Of a stretch of DNA of 64,000 nt, positions 21,401 to 36,400 are shown in pieces. Source of the DNA: Porites lobata (lineage: Eukaryota > Cnidaria > Anthozoa > Scleractinia > Poritidae); the NCBI GenBank assembly GCA_942486035.1, contig CALNXK010000025.1:2247501-2311500 (forward strand), written 5' to 3'. Every line of letters starts with the position of its first letter. The first letter of the stretch is position 1. A program made the translations under genes and the position numbers. The notes under the pieces are model-generated. The model saw nothing but the letters and a program-made list of their open reading frames with translations. It was not told where the DNA came from and made no database searches.

Positions 21401-24400
21401 TCTTTTATGTAGTTACTCTATTTATACACGACCCCTCAAGCTACCAAGCTTTAACCCTCATCGTGTTTAAATAAAGGTTTTGATTGATTGATAACTTACC
21501 GTTTTTCCCACAGAAGCTTCTATTAAAACCAAACTTGCTAATGCATGAACAACTTGCTTGAGCAGTACCATGGAAAAGCAACTTTTCATTGGCACCATTC
21601 TTTTGTTCCATCTGATCCTTTTTGACCACGTATGCCTTGTAAAGGCCAGGATTTTGCACTCTCTCGATCTTAGTGATCGAGATCGTAGCAGTTTTGCGGA
21701 TTCCTTCTGCTACTTTGTTGTATTCGTTGCTTGTAGGATCAAGCTCGACTAAATGAACTTCTTTTTCATTACCTGAACTTTCCTTTGGTTGTACACACCA
21801 ATTATCAGGTAGTGGAACACCTGTGTAAAACAAAAAAATAAATAAAGGTAAATTAGAAGACATTAAAGTTATTCCAATATGACTTAATTTCAACGCAGTT
21901 ATTTTAGTTTTCGTTATGCATAGAAATAAAATCGAACTTAGATCACTTGCTATGCGTGTAAAATTGAACTTAGTCACTTGCTATGCACATATGCGTACTA
22001 GCCTGTCATATTCATCGGATAAAGAAAACTTGAAGTAGGCTATCGCCATCGTTTTTTCACCAATGATTATGGGAGTTTAACAAGGACTGCAAGGAGAAGC
22101 TTCCCCCAGCTCCTTACAGGGTTCAATGAGTCAAATAACAGGTCTGCACGTGCATCACACCTTTTAGAACATTTTCCTTGGCGTCCAACTTCGTAATGCG
22201 TCGTAATGGAGGACAGCAACACACGATCACGAGATTTTCTTTCTCTTCTCAGCTTGGATAAAGTCCTTGAGAATTTAACTTGGATTTATATAGCAATGTT
22301 CTCCCTTGCTCTATAAAATCATTAGCTATCTTTTAGCGGCAAGCGCAGTCTTTACCAGTACACCTTGAGTTTGTTGATCCGTCCAAGTATTGATTGTTGT
22401 TTATGGGACGAATTCTGTCTATAAGAAGGATATTTAACTCCTCCCTTCTAAAATGTATCTCAAAAATTGTAAAGTATTTTTTTCAGTAAAATGTATCAAA
22501 CGTCCAAAAATAAGAATTTAGATACATCGCAACAATGCGATGATTTTTGCTTGAAACTCGAGAAGGTTACGTGTTTTTCCTCGCTTTTTTATGGACTAAA
22601 TATTAACACTGTTCGTTCGTTTGTTTGTTTATTTAAAAAGTGTGCTTTTTTTGGTTTGCTGCTATTTCTTGAAGTTTTGTTCAAGCACTAAAATCACTGT
22701 CATTGAACTCAATCCTCAACTGTTCTGTCCGGGTAGTAATCAAGTGAACTAATTACCTTTTCCGATCTCCTTCCTTTTCACATTCCTCTCTTCTCCATCT
22801 TCCAGACAAGTTTCCTTCATGTCTTTGAAAACAATCTCACACCTGGCACCATCAATGATTAAAAGCACCGATTTTTGACCATCCTTATGCGCGGTCTCTA
22901 TCTGAAAGTTTTCCTTTGGGTCATATGGCTGCCAATCCTCCTCATCGTCTTCTTCATAGTACCATTGCGTGTTTTTGCATAGGAGTTCTCCGATTCCTCT
23001 ACTGTGCTCTTCCTCTATGTACTCAGTCAAAATTTTTAGGATAGATGTGGCCACATCTAGCACGTCTTCTGCGTCGCCTCTTACGGATATGCGACCGATG
23101 TAATCTTCTATCATGATACTGACGTCGTGTGTAACTTGCAGGTTATGTATTTTACTTTTCTGTTCCTCGGAAAGGTGGCTAATGGCATCGTCTTCAATCA
23201 CTCTCTTAGTGCAGTTATCCGCCAAATCTCTCTGTATTTCTTCTTCAGCTTTTTTGATGTCTTGGTTGGTTCCGGCAAATATTTCTAGGTAGCTGTTAAC
23301 TTCTTGACTCCCCCGTTTTACTGACACGGGAGAATAAAAGGCAGACGAGCCACTTTTTCCAAATCCAAGCATATTAGCAACCCTAGAAAAAAAACCTTTC
23401 CCTCCTTCTGCCGAAGAGACACATGATTGCATTGCATTGCGAAGATCGTGAAACATGTGCTTTTGATATATGACGATTCGAATGAAATGAAGTAATTGTG
23501 GCTGTCCCTGAGCAAATTTGGCAATTGCGGCTAGCGTCTCTTTGGCAGCTTCTTGTACATCTACTTTGAAATTTCCAGTTCCAATTACAGGAAAAGATAT
23601 GGAGGTCATCCCGTGATCATCAGCTGCTTTTAGACACTTCACAATGCAACCTTTAATAGAAGCCATTGTCTTTTCTTCTGGCACCATGTGGTAAATTTTT
23701 CTGACTTTTAATTTGCCTGCCCCGGTGACTGCGACTGAACCTGGTGGCTGGATACCCAAAGAAGAGCATTCTGCTTGAATTTCTTTTCCTCCAACAGAAA
23801 TAATTGCCTTACCGACTCCTCCTCCACAATTTAAATCTTTTCTTGATAATATGCCTATTGCATCTGTTACCTCTTTAGTGAGGTCACCAGTCTCAGCTTG
23901 AACAATGACACGTCCTATTTCGATTTCAGGTTTGAACAAATCTAATTCTTCTGGGACAATGTAAAAGTCTTCATCTCCATCAGGTGTTTTATCAGGGTGA
24001 GACTTTTTTGCAGCCGATCCACGCGACTTTTTGGGTTTTTTCTTTCCACTTACCGTCGTTGCCGGTGTTACTGTGTGGGAAGAGTTTCCTTTGCGACTTT
24101 GCAGCTCAGTCTGGAAGGCTTGAACTGAGGGCAAGTCTTGGTCATAAACAACCAAGTGGACCTCTTTCACGCAACTACTTGGATTGTTTTTACTAAATGT
24201 CAGTACCTCATCAAAGGAAATAGCAGCAACTCGATCGCGAGGAAACTGAAGGTTTCCAGTTCCAATGGCAGGTATGGCAATACTTAAAAGATTTCTTTTC
24301 TGTGCTTCCATCAAGCTCTTCTGTAGGATATCGCTCAATACCTGAAATGACAAATGGTAAAGCGTTAATATACCGAATAGACTGTTTGTGTAGGTAGTTG

Positions 24401-27400
24401 TCATATGACACACTGAGAAAATGGCGTCTGAATATATAGCAGCTCCTGAAAAGAAAGAAGTATATTTTGCACTTTACACAACAAAGTTCCCCCTCTCCCA
24501 CTGTGAATCCTTGTTGTAAAATGTTTTAATCCTATATATTTATTTATTCATACAGCTTTGTTTGGACAAGTATAGACTGAGTTTCTCTCATTTACTAAAA
24601 TCTGGATAAAACATTTATAGCAAGTATATTGTAAACATAAATTGGGGCATTACATAAAACGAAATCTGGCATTATGAATGACTTTTAGAGGTTAAAAAAT
24701 ACTGTACCTGTTCACCCTTTCCATTTTCCCACCCAGCACACGAAGTGTGGAATACATGCTTGCATCCCAGATTTCCTCCGCTGGTCACCTCAATATTACC
24801 AGTTTCTACTTTACCAATTGTTTTACATTCCTGCTGAAGCGTAGGACCAGCCGCGTCACTCAGAGCTTTCGAACTTGCGTTTCTACTGAGATCTAGGTCT
24901 GAGGAGGTAGAGTTTACGATGGCGTCAACCTATTAAGGAAACAATAAAACATCATTACTCAATCATCATTTATCTCAATTGTGTAAAGCTGTTGCCAACT
25001 AAAAAGTCGTAATTGCCGGCGTGAATGGGGCGTGCTAAATGCAACCCAGATAAAAAGCAAGACTACAATCTAGTTAACTGGGAATAAGCAACTGCGATAA
25101 AATCAGCGGTTTTCTTCTTAAAATTGAGTATTCTTCTCTTTCAACATTTTTCATGAAAAGAAGATAAGAAATCACGATGGATATCGGATACTATAATTAC
25201 CATACAATGTTGCGAATAATAATTATGGATAATTTGAAAAGCTATAGTCAAACGTCATTTTCTCGTTTTTTCAACCCTATTCGGTGTCTTAGGTTACCAG
25301 ATGAAGCACTTCTTCTTCTAACCAGCAATTTATGTTTTGCAGTAATCGTAGCAGCGATGTCTGTCTGTTCACTGGTGATTATTCAGTACCAACTCTCAGT
25401 TAAGCTGAATGTTTATCAAAAGAGGGGGGAGGTACATAATAGGGAGGAGGGAGAAATTGGCTGAAAAAGTAGGGAGGAGGGAGATTTACCGTCCTGTACC
25501 TCCCCCCTCTTAAAAGGTCTGTGATTTCAAAATTACTTCTGGGTCATTTGCAAGTATCCATTTTCTTTTTTCCCCTTAAGTAGTCCAACTTTGTCGTTAA
25601 ACCTTTAGGAACACTTTACAGAGAGGAGCTGTGAATTTCACAGATGCCGTTTAAATAAAGTAGGGTGCAATGACTCACCTCTTCGCGAGTCATGTCACCA
25701 GGGACAACAACCACTTTTAAACCTTCTGCCGACATCATCTCATTTGATTGAGTTTTTTTAGGGGTATTATCCGAGACAGCTAATGGCGTTGAAGGGTTTG
25801 CCTTTTTCTCTTTCCTGCTTTTGCGTTTTACTTCGCCACTTACTTCTGATGCGACTTTCCCTTTCGAAGAATGTTGAAAATTGGGATCTTCCCCAAACCT
25901 GGTTGTCATCTCGGTAACAAAAGCTTTGACAGCCGCATCGTCAATACTAGTAAACTGAATTTCGGACAACCGGCAGCCTGGGTTTTTTTTAAAAAACTCC
26001 AATGTTGCATCGACCATAATGTTTGCGCACAGGTCACGTGGAAATTCATAGGACCCTGTGCTTATAGCAGGGAAGGCTATTGATCTGAAATGTTTTGCAG
26101 CCTCCAAGGCATTAGTCACTGCATAGTGAAGTAACTTTTCCTCCTTTGGAGTTTTTCTCATTGACTTTTGTCGCGCTGCTTCCTCTCTCCAAAATGGCCC
26201 CACTGCATGAATGACTTTCTTGAAAGGTAACTTTCCGGCAGTCGTAGCGACAACTTGACCCTCCAAAATGAGACCTTGTTCTTTGAATAACTTGTCACAT
26301 TCTTCCTGGATGGCTTCTCCACCAGCATCAAGTATAGCTTTTGCGACACCAGTCGAGTTGTGTTGGAGATTTTCGTTGGCTGAATTAACAATAACATCCA
26401 CGTTACGATCGCAGATGTTGTCCTTGAACACCTTGATGGTTCTACCCTCTGGTGTTTGGAAGCTACACTCGTAATCCTTCTTCAATTTCTTTGCGTCTTT
26501 GTTTCCTTCTTCGTTAACGCTACTTGACGGGAAGTCTTGCTCGGCATCAAAATACTCAATCACGCACTTGCTTTCGCTTTCCACTAGGGCCAACAGTTTC
26601 TTTCCTTTACTTCGATTAAGGTTTTTTCGCATTCCAGGTTTGTTAAGAGGTATCTTCTTTCTCTCAACAGTTGAAGTTAAATCTTGGATCATTTTCATTC
26701 CCCTTTCAACTCCATCGCTTGTTCCAGTAACTGTGACACCATCTTCGTCACATTCAGCAATCCCCTTAACGATCGTAGAATTCTTGTTTAATTCTTCCTG
26801 TATCTGGCGAAGCTTAATTTCCCGGTGCTTCGCCAGAAACCGCCTACAGCCCATGGGAAGTTCCAAAACTTTGCTGATAATTGTGTTCTCGTTTAGGAAC
26901 CGTGTGACACTTTTCAATGCAATGGAAACATCCCTCTTTTCCCCCGCAAGTTGTAACCTCTTACTGTTTCTATCAAACATGATGCTAAGAATGTGATTTT
27001 CAATTAGCTCATCCCTAAAAAGGCGCCATTTTTCACTTTTTTCTATCTGAAGCTGACCATCTTCTAAGACAAGGCATTCTTCGACAATCATCGCTTTCAC
27101 TAAGCAGGACGCCTTTTGAGCTATCTCAGAACTCATCCCTACGACGGCTGCAGCGTTAGGCGGTATTTCTTCCTCTTCAACACCAAAGGCTACAAGGGCT
27201 GGCAAATTGTTGGCTTTAAATCGCTCTTCAATGAATGACTGACAAGCTTTACCTTTAAGAACTTCAATCGCATTTTGAGACATTTCGAGGGTTATTATCT
27301 TTACGCTAGAAATTGCCTGCCACACATCCGCTCTTGCCTTTTCAACGACATGAGAAGGCCCTCCAATATGGACTTCGTGTTTGTCCACAAAAATGTCCAC

Positions 27401-30400
27401 TTTTGTGTTTTCATATTTGACTTCGAGTGTTTTGTGAAAGTTGAAGTCATTCAAGAACGCTAGGGGCTGTCGCGGAACTTCTCCAACTGTGATTGTTTTT
27501 TTTGATGCTTCCAGTGCTAATTGCTTCTCTACCTCGCTCTTCAAATCACTCAATTCGCCACTTAAATTCTCAACGTCTTTCCTTTTCCCGCTTAAAAGAA
27601 TTTTGCACTGCTCATCCAGGAACTCCACGCTCATGCTGTCGTTCAAGGTGCTTTGCTTGAGATGCTCGACAACGGCCTGCCAGGCTTCTGCCGTCACGTG
27701 CATGGTGTATGTCTGAAACGCAGCGACAAAAGATACAATTTCTTTACACGCATGTTCAAAATCATCTTCAGATGTTTCAGTTCCCAAGTTGTTGACAGTT
27801 ATATTGTTGGAACCATTTTCCCAGCGTACTTTGACACCATGTTTATCTTGGAGTTGGGCAAAATCAGTTTTATGACGTTCAAAAATAAACTGCATGACTT
27901 GTCCTTCCACCTGAATTTGTTTGTCAAGCTCAAGAGGATCAGGTAGAGAGGCTGGCTTGCCAAGGACAGGGTTGTGGCACTTAACTTCCAGCCGCGCTCT
28001 GTCGAGTGTATGCTCCTTGGCAACAACGGCATTAACAACTGCAAAAAAACAAGAAACATAACAACGCCTTACTTCGATTTCCTACAAGCTACAAGTCAAT
28101 TGGTGACAGGCTAAGAAAGATATCTCCGCTCTGAAAAGGACTACAATGAATTTCCTTTTAGCGCGACGCTACATACCCTCTGGGTTCTCGAAGGAAACTA
28201 AAGCCCAGCCATTCTTTATATCCAGTTCTACTCTGCTGACTTCACCGCCACCGCTCTTAGGACTTTCAAAGTAGTAACGAAGGGCATCCTCGGTCGTGTT
28301 TTCCCTGTTCAACCCTGTTACTTCCACGCAGTGACAAACAGGCACTTGCTCTACTGCCAGAGTATTGCCATCAAGAGGTCTCTTTGCAACTTTCTGGGTA
28401 ATAGTGTCGTAGCCTGAAAGTGTGAAAGAATACCATCGGTTAATTATGTGACCAGATTCTCCTTATTTAATGTTAGGCTGATGACTGTGGCATAATTATC
28501 ATTTTGTACTCTTCTTATTTGTCTTGGGTGTAAAGTTGTTCTTTGTAGTTTTCTCAAGAAAAAGGCAGCGTGACTTGAACTTGTTCTCATAACATCATCT
28601 AACTACATTATGCTCAGAGATTAGGCTAATCGTTTTATAAGAGGGAATATTTCATATTTTGCAATACCTTCCTTTTCTTGGTTTTGGAATCCTCTATTAT
28701 TTTCGTAAGATATTTTTCTACAAAAATTGTTTTCATTAAAACAGGACCAGCTAGCTAGGCCTCTGTTGACCAGTCTACGAAGACGTTGTTTCCTTGGGAG
28801 AGGGTGCATAGGGCTCGAGAAAGAAGAAAGAAGAGGTTGTACCTTTTTCTTCAGAATAATATCTAACATATGTGTACTATAACAGTGGATAGTGTTTTTC
28901 GCGTGCTCTGATTGGCGACTCAAACTCGGGATATCCAGTGCTATGCACTGATTCACATCCACCTCCGCTGAGCGGACGACGACAAACAGCAAAATGGCTT
29001 CCCGGTTTGCTGCCGTAACAAGCAAAGAAATTTTACAAGTAACCAAACAAGCTGTTTCCAAAATACACGAAGAATGTGAAGAAATTCGGTTTTGGAAGTT
29101 TTAACAGGTAAAGCTTTGTGTTTGACTTGAATTTATCGATGAAAAAGTTTTTTTTGTTTACAAATGTAAATTAAGTCTTGCCTTACTTTATTTAGCTGAC
29201 ATGTTCAGGAATAAGCTTAAAATCAAAATTAATAGTTTATTTTTACTGAATGGTTTCAAATACACAGAGAATTCACAAATCCTTTACTAAAGAAAGTTCC
29301 CCGCAAGAGCTAAACAAATACCTTCAAAAATTCTATTTGTCGGCAAGAAAACACAACGGCCGTTTTGTCATTTGCTCACCAAAATTGTACTCTTTGGCAC
29401 AGTAGATGAGTTAAAAATCATCATTAATAATTGATCTGCTCGCCACAGACAAATCACGATATTTTGCTCAATCTCGTCCAATAATTGTTAATTATTATTC
29501 ATTCACAATATTCCCCCGATTCTGATTGGCTAAGAGCACACGATAACTCACCATAACCAGCTACTGATGGCCAAATTTGGAAGAGTTTTGCGATTAATGA
29601 ACCGATGACGTCAAAAGTGTTTTCAGAACTAGGAATTATTTTGAATGAATAATAAAACAATTATTGAATTCGGCTTTCGTATCATGTGAAGAATTATGGA
29701 GATCTCGGAGGGTGTTATCCGCCTCGACCTACGGCCTCGACTGATAACACGCTCCTCGATCTCCGGGATCCATAATTCTTCTTATTATACTCAGCCTCAT
29801 TCATTAATTGTTAATTTTTCTTTTGTGTTTTAAGATTGGTAATTATTCATTGAAAATATTTCTCGGTTTCTGATTAGCTAAATTTCCCCGGATATTTATT
29901 TAGAACCGGGCAGAATTGACCGAATTTGAAAGATATTTAACGATATGAATACGATTGACGTCAGCTCTATTAATATAAACAAATGTGGAAAAAATGGTAG
30001 AGGATTTCATACGTTATACGAAGAAGAAATAGCTCAACTGCTAGCTAAAAACAGCACGGGAATAGCAAAAAAGCCACCACCAAGAACAAAACAAAAGCAA
30101 AAACACTGAACGGATGACAACTGCTATTTAACACAATGTCTTCAAGAATAAACATCCCAGCATAGCCTGAACCTGCCGAGGAACAGACGTTTTGCTGAAG
30201 TTGGAAATGTTTAATTTCAAATCTCTGAGAGTACTATCCACCTCGGACGATCCCACCTTCCTTGATCTACATAATGTTTTATACACCCGATTGAAAAAAA
30301 CGTCGTCACTTGAAAAGTATTAGCCATGAACGATCAGGCCTAATGTAGAAATTTATTAGCATTGCAAATTTAATGTTCTTTCCAGAAACGTCTACATTAT

Positions 30401-33400
30401 CGAAGCTTTTAATTTCCGATGATGCATTCCAAAAATGGTCGAACGGTTTCCAGTTTTCTTGGATATAAGCCCATAATTTCACCTGTGCAGGGCATTTCAG
30501 GGATCTCTATAGTTAAAGAGCGCTGCCATATGAAAATCATAAGATAGGACACAAAAGCTGTCATCTTGGAAAACGTAAAAAGACAACGACATGCCGCACA
30601 AAGTACTCTATTAGGGATTTGCAGACGCACGAGAAGCTCGAACTTTGAATTTGCGTTGCTAATGAACGTATACTTATAAATCCTTGAAGCCTCATCATTC
30701 ATGGTTTATACTTTTTAAGCGAAAACGTGTATTTTCAATCAGTTACATCATACTCAGCCTCATCCAGTAACTGATTATTAAACTAAATAAACTAACGTAC
30801 TATATGTTTCCTTGAATTCAACTAGTGCACAGCCTTGCTCTCCAAATTGTATATCTGATACTTCCAGTCCACTTGCTACTTCCATGAATGACTCTAAGCC
30901 GTCCCTGGTAGTTTTTTCACTCAAACCTTTCACAAAAAGCCTCTTAGTATCAACTGGCAGTTTCTTGGTTGGTTTGCGCAGCGTGACCGTCAGCTTTGCT
31001 TTGTCAAGGGTGAGATTTTCTTTATTCAAAACTCGTTGTGCACCTTAAATATAACATTAAAAAATTGTTAATGAACAAATTTTACAGAAATGCATGTCTA
31101 TCTTGAAGGATAGGGAATTACGAATTATAGACGACTGGGGAACAACTAACTAAGTGAGTGATAATGTTAGACCACGGACGTACAAAAGCCAGAACTCCTT
31201 GTCTTTAGAAGCTTTTTATTCATATTGTTCGTCGAACACCTCTTAAAAAAATAGCACAGGGATTTTTTAACCATCGTGAGTAGCTTATTTTCTTTTCCAG
31301 ACATTGAGCTGTGTTGTAGGGGCGGGATGACTAGGTTGTCCAATGGATGTAGCGTAGAAAATAACGAAGGAAATCAGGTCCCGTTTTCTTCTTTATGAAC
31401 GTTTTCGCCTATCGTATAAAAACCGATTGCACCTCGTTTCTGGTTGATCAATAGGGATAGAGAAGAAAAAAAAAAGAAAATAGACTAATAATTTTTTCTA
31501 ATAGGCCCTAGTTGGGGATATCAACAAACTCACTTTCAGCTGACTTAAACGTTATGACAGCAAATCCTTTTTCAGGATTGAATTCCACCGTATCTATATC
31601 TCCGCCGCCGGATCGCCGAGTGTTTTCAAAAAAGTTTCTGATAGAATCTTCGGTTGTTGTCGGAGCAATTCCATTTAATTCAATGGTTCGAGATTCTTCC
31701 ATATCTTCTTGGTCAGTCTGCTCAGCTGCCTGGACGCTTACTTTAACTACCAGGGAAGCTCCGTCCAAGCAATGCTGTTCACTTTGTAACACAGTCTTCA
31801 GAACTAGAAGTGAAGAAATCGAAAGATTGGCTGTCAGATTTTTTTTACTTTTGGGTAGTGAATACAGAACGTGTACCGTAATTACTTCAATTGCTCACTT
31901 CTTTCTCCAATTCAGGTTTCAACAGGGTGAAATTTTGGAAGGGTCTGACTCAGTCAGACGATGTGCCTTTAAGAAAGATTGTTAAAAAACTCTTAACTCT
32001 TACGGTAAGGTGTGTTTGGGGAGGAGGAGTCAGGAATTTCCTTTACACTGTCGTTTGATTTGAGGATGTCAGCCAGAAAGACTGGAAAGACTGGACCTTT
32101 CTTCTGTTGACAGGTGATCTGATGTTGAAACAGGACCAGGTCGTTCTTCAAGACGTTGTGGGGTTGTCTCTGACAGGTTAATTTAAATGACAATTTTGAA
32201 AAAAAAACGGTCTGTTATGAAAGGTCGTCAGAAGGGGTTGTAAAACGCAACTGTTTATGGCGTGTTCGTTGTGGATCCATCAGGACCGTTGTTTTTATAT
32301 TGTTCGTTGTGGTTAATTTAAAAGCGGGACAATTTAAAGACAATTTTAGTTTTAGTCAAAAAGAAAACGGTCTGTTATGAAAGGAATTCCGCACAGAAGG
32401 GGTTCTAAAACGCAACTGTTTATGGCGCTGCTGAGGCTGGACCTGTGACATCCATCAGGATGGTCGCCAGTTTGGATTTTGATAAAAATCTAAAAACCCC
32501 AATTTTTACGTGTGCAAAATGTGTTTGAGGAAAAAAAAATGACTAGCTCCTGAAGAGAGAAAGGTCTGGTTTAAAGACATTTTGACAAAAATCCTGGGGA
32601 AAATTGTTAAGAGGGTGGAGAGCACATCTGAGGGTTGAACAGAAGAAAGCCAATGAGTGACAAAACCAACAAATGAGGAAATTAAGGTGGTTTAAAATGC
32701 ATGAATCGATGAAAACATTTCAAAGTAGGTTCGAAATGCAGACGCGCCCAATAGTTTCTTCATGACCCTATAACTGCAGTTTCACAACTTTTCAATTCCA
32801 CACAATGTTTTTTTGTTTCTTTTTTCCTGTTTTCGCTCTTCCTGGCTAACTGCGGTCTTTGAGCAGGGTACACAATGACTTACCATTTGCATCCTCGAAG
32901 GTCACAAAAGCCGTGCCTGTGTCACGTTGAATAGTTACACTTTCTACCGCTCCACCACCAGATCGCCGCTTGTTTTCAAAGTAGTTCCAAAGGGAGTCTT
33001 CAGTGGTTTTCGCTGCAAGGCAAGTGATCATGATGGTCTTCGCAGCTTCCTTGTGTTTTTCAGCCATCTCTTTGGTGACTTCGAGATTAGCTCCATTCAA
33101 AATGTGCTTGTCTTTTTCAACAACACGTTTGGCCACTAGAACAACATGATTTTATGTTGAGGTTTTGGTGGTCAATTGACACATCCATAAAGTTATTATC
33201 AGCAGCAAGAAAAAGTTTTAGTGACTACTTTAATATAAAAGACAAAAAAAAACAAAACGAAAAACAACTGTGATTTTACAGAAATAAAATTCGTTCTCTC
33301 TGTACCTTGATAAATTATAAAATATTGTTGAGTTACGATTTGAAATTTAAATTAGTTCACCAAGCAAATTGTGTTTAAATTACGCACTGCCACAAATAAA

Positions 33401-36400
33401 GCTGTTGCCTTTTAGAATACTATTTTTTCTTTATAAATTGAGTTTATGACTCTCTCTACATCGTTGCTGCTGTTTTTTTCAGTATCGTCGGTTACAATTA
33501 CAGTTTGAAGCTTCAGTTATGAAGGTACCTTTAAAGTAGTCTCATCTCGGGCAATAAAACTGTCTTAAATTGTTGGAAATTGTGTGTTTCAAATTACCTT
33601 CTGATGATTCAAACTCGACTCTTGCTGAATTTCCGTTGATTTTCAGTTCCTTAACTGGCCCGCCACCCGAACGCCTCGTGTTTTCCAAGTAGTTCAATAG
33701 ACCGTCCTCAGTTGTATTCTTGGAGAGTCCACGGATGAGAACAACACTGGACTGCAAGTGAAGGTAACAACTCAACGCAGTGAAATCGTTATTTCTCCTT
33801 AGGTGTAAGACCAGTAAACATAATTACAACCCGTCTACTGCATAATAAAAAAGAACACAGATTTTTAATGACTCGATCTGAGTTATGATAACCTGGGAAA
33901 CACTCGAAGCTACACGAGGACGAGAGACCTATGCCAGTCGTACAAAATTGCCGATCTGATGATTCACTTTGGCACAAGACAGATGCATCAGTGGCTTTAT
34001 CAAAGCAGAGATGAAGTCATGGGTGCCTCGTGCATGACCTCTTTTTGTATACTGATTTGATTTTATAAAGTTATAAGTTCAGATTTAAAGGTTTCAAAGT
34101 TTTGGTCTTGCTTCTCGAAGATCTTCATCTACAGATCGAAGTTTAAAGCGGTTGACAAAGAACTTGATAAAAATATATACACGTCTTATTCCTTAGTTGT
34201 GACTCTAAGCTTTTTGAGTTAAAAACCCGCTGTATTCTTTCGTGGCTTAATTATTGCTCCACTGTATGGCACACTTTTTGTCTTAAAAGCGACTCTGATA
34301 AACGAGAAAAGCTGAATTAAAGAGCTCCAAGGGGTGTATTCCGAGATACCAGCAATTACGAAAATCTATCGACGCAAGAAGAGAAAACCTCATTTTACAA
34401 ACAACTACAACCGTTTAAGTTTAAAATATTGATTCATTAATTTGCTTACTCCGCATTAAACATTCAATTTACATGTAGCTCTATAGTACATTAAAATGTT
34501 CTCTTCCAAGCCCATTACTATTTTTCCCGGGCTACGACTTCTTGTGAGCCGCAGATTTTATCTCAGTGACCAACCTGTAATTCAGGTTCCTCACTAGTGG
34601 ACGGATGGTACGACACCTCAACTTGTGCACCATTAATAGTATGTTTTCTGAGAGTCACATTTCTAGCATCTGCCGAGAGAAGAAGACAATATCGTTCCAT
34701 GTTATTGGTTGCTGCCCTCAATGAAACTTGATAGATATCTGTTATTATTATACATGGTACTCACTATCTGTCTTCATATTGGCTAAGAGCCTACAGTTAA
34801 TTTTTGGAAATCAGCGCAACCTACAAATTAGTTAGTTATAGCTAGAGGATCAGTGACTAATCTGTAGGTTGCGCGAGTATGATTTCAAAGAGAAATGTCA
34901 ACGGCTGTGTTCCATGCGATGCTCTGTTTGTCCTTATTTTTCTTCAATACAATGTATAATAAAACAATTATTAGATTCGTTTTTTTTCTGTGATATCCCG
35001 AATAATCAAGGTCTTGGTTGGCGTTATCGGCCTCCGCCTTCGGCTCTGCTAATAACACTTCCTCGACCTTTATTCTGGATACCACAAAAATCTCATCCTA
35101 TACTCGTTTAGAATCTGATTGGTTCTCAACAAGGCCTAAAATTGCTTAATTTGGCCAATGTAGCAACAGAACCTCCCAATTTGGAGCACAAAGTAATAAC
35201 TCTCTGAATCCACCCAAAGTCACTTATATCCTAGGAATATTTTTCTTTAAAAGAAGCATTTATTAATAAGTTTTTTTACACACAAATTTTTAGCAAAAGT
35301 CAATATTGTACGATAGTCGACAATGAGAAGAGCGATTTTTTAAAGTCGAGGCAAATGTTTGCCTTTATGCCCAAGTAAAGGATTGTTTCCTCAATGAAAT
35401 AAAGACGATGTAATTTTATATCAGTGAAACCAAAGTAATTATTTGTGTCCTTAATAGTTATGATCTTCCAGTAATTTTTAAAATCAAAAGGTGAAATTAC
35501 CTTCTGCTGACTCAAACTTGACTCTTGCTGTATCTCCAGTGATTTTGACTTCCTCCACTGGCCCGCCACCTGAACGCCTTGTGTTTTCCAAATAGTTCAA
35601 CAGGTCGTCTTCAGTTGTACCCTCTGAGAATCCACGGATGAAAACAACACTGGACTGAACATATAAACGAGGTTGAGACATATTCGTTTCAGCTAAATCA
35701 TCTACCTTACGGACTCTGGTCGACTAACCCTCGGACGTACGCGCAAATTCACACCCCCACCGTGGTATAAGGGGCGCTTGACGGACCCCCTCCTTGGATT
35801 TTACCAAGAATTAGAAATCAGGTTAAAACCGCAAGAAATGGTAATTTTTTGTGCTTGATATATAAAATAACACATGAATAAGCATTTTGCATCAGTTGAT
35901 CCACAATCTTTACATTTATTATTGAAACAAGTTTTCACTCTAAAATGGCTTGACAATCGGCTACTTCTGACGTCACGTCTCGTAACCATAGCAACTGACC
36001 ATCAGTAAACTGGTCTCAAAATGCGTGCGAGGGATAAGCTAACAGCTATTGAAAACGTCAGGTGCTAATATTTTATCGTCTAGGACAAAAGACTCCGAAA
36101 AACCTCAGATGGGGTGGGGGGGGTTGTTTGGCAACCACCCACCTGGTACGTCCGAGGGTTAAGTGATTATATCTATTGAATCAAAATGTTAAACCTTAAG
36201 GCTTGATGATATGCGTTGCATTGGCCAAAAGCAAATCCTAGGAAAACTAGGAAAAACCCTATAGCCATTCAGATGAGCTACTGGCAACACCTTGAAAATT
36301 AATGATTAATTTATAATTGCCTTAATTTTGGAGCATTGTATGTCAGAAGGGTTTATTATTAAAGAATAGAGGCCAGGGAGTTTCCTGTCCCGAACCCTTC

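Larger units (their letters stand above)
15686..21499 (-). other. Gene A intron 27, repeat-filled
   Basis: A 5.8-kb intron separates the two ART exons. It contains several fold-back elements, an AAT microsatellite (18440-18520), an interspersed repeat shared with 28.9 kb, and a LINE 3' tail next to the donor. No additional exon is seen. Confidence 0.6.
28414..30800 (-). other. Gene A intron 22, repeat-filled
   Basis: 2.4 kb holding the second copy of the 16.4-kb repeat (28882-29425, inverted), a palindromic repeat (29640-29810) and AT-rich DNA with an unclassified open stretch on the minus strand (30409-30702). No exon seen. Confidence 0.55.

Noticed and set aside
30409..30702. 97-codon minus-strand frame in intron 22
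   Set aside because: No domain or splice phase fit; it sits within repeat-rich intron sequence.
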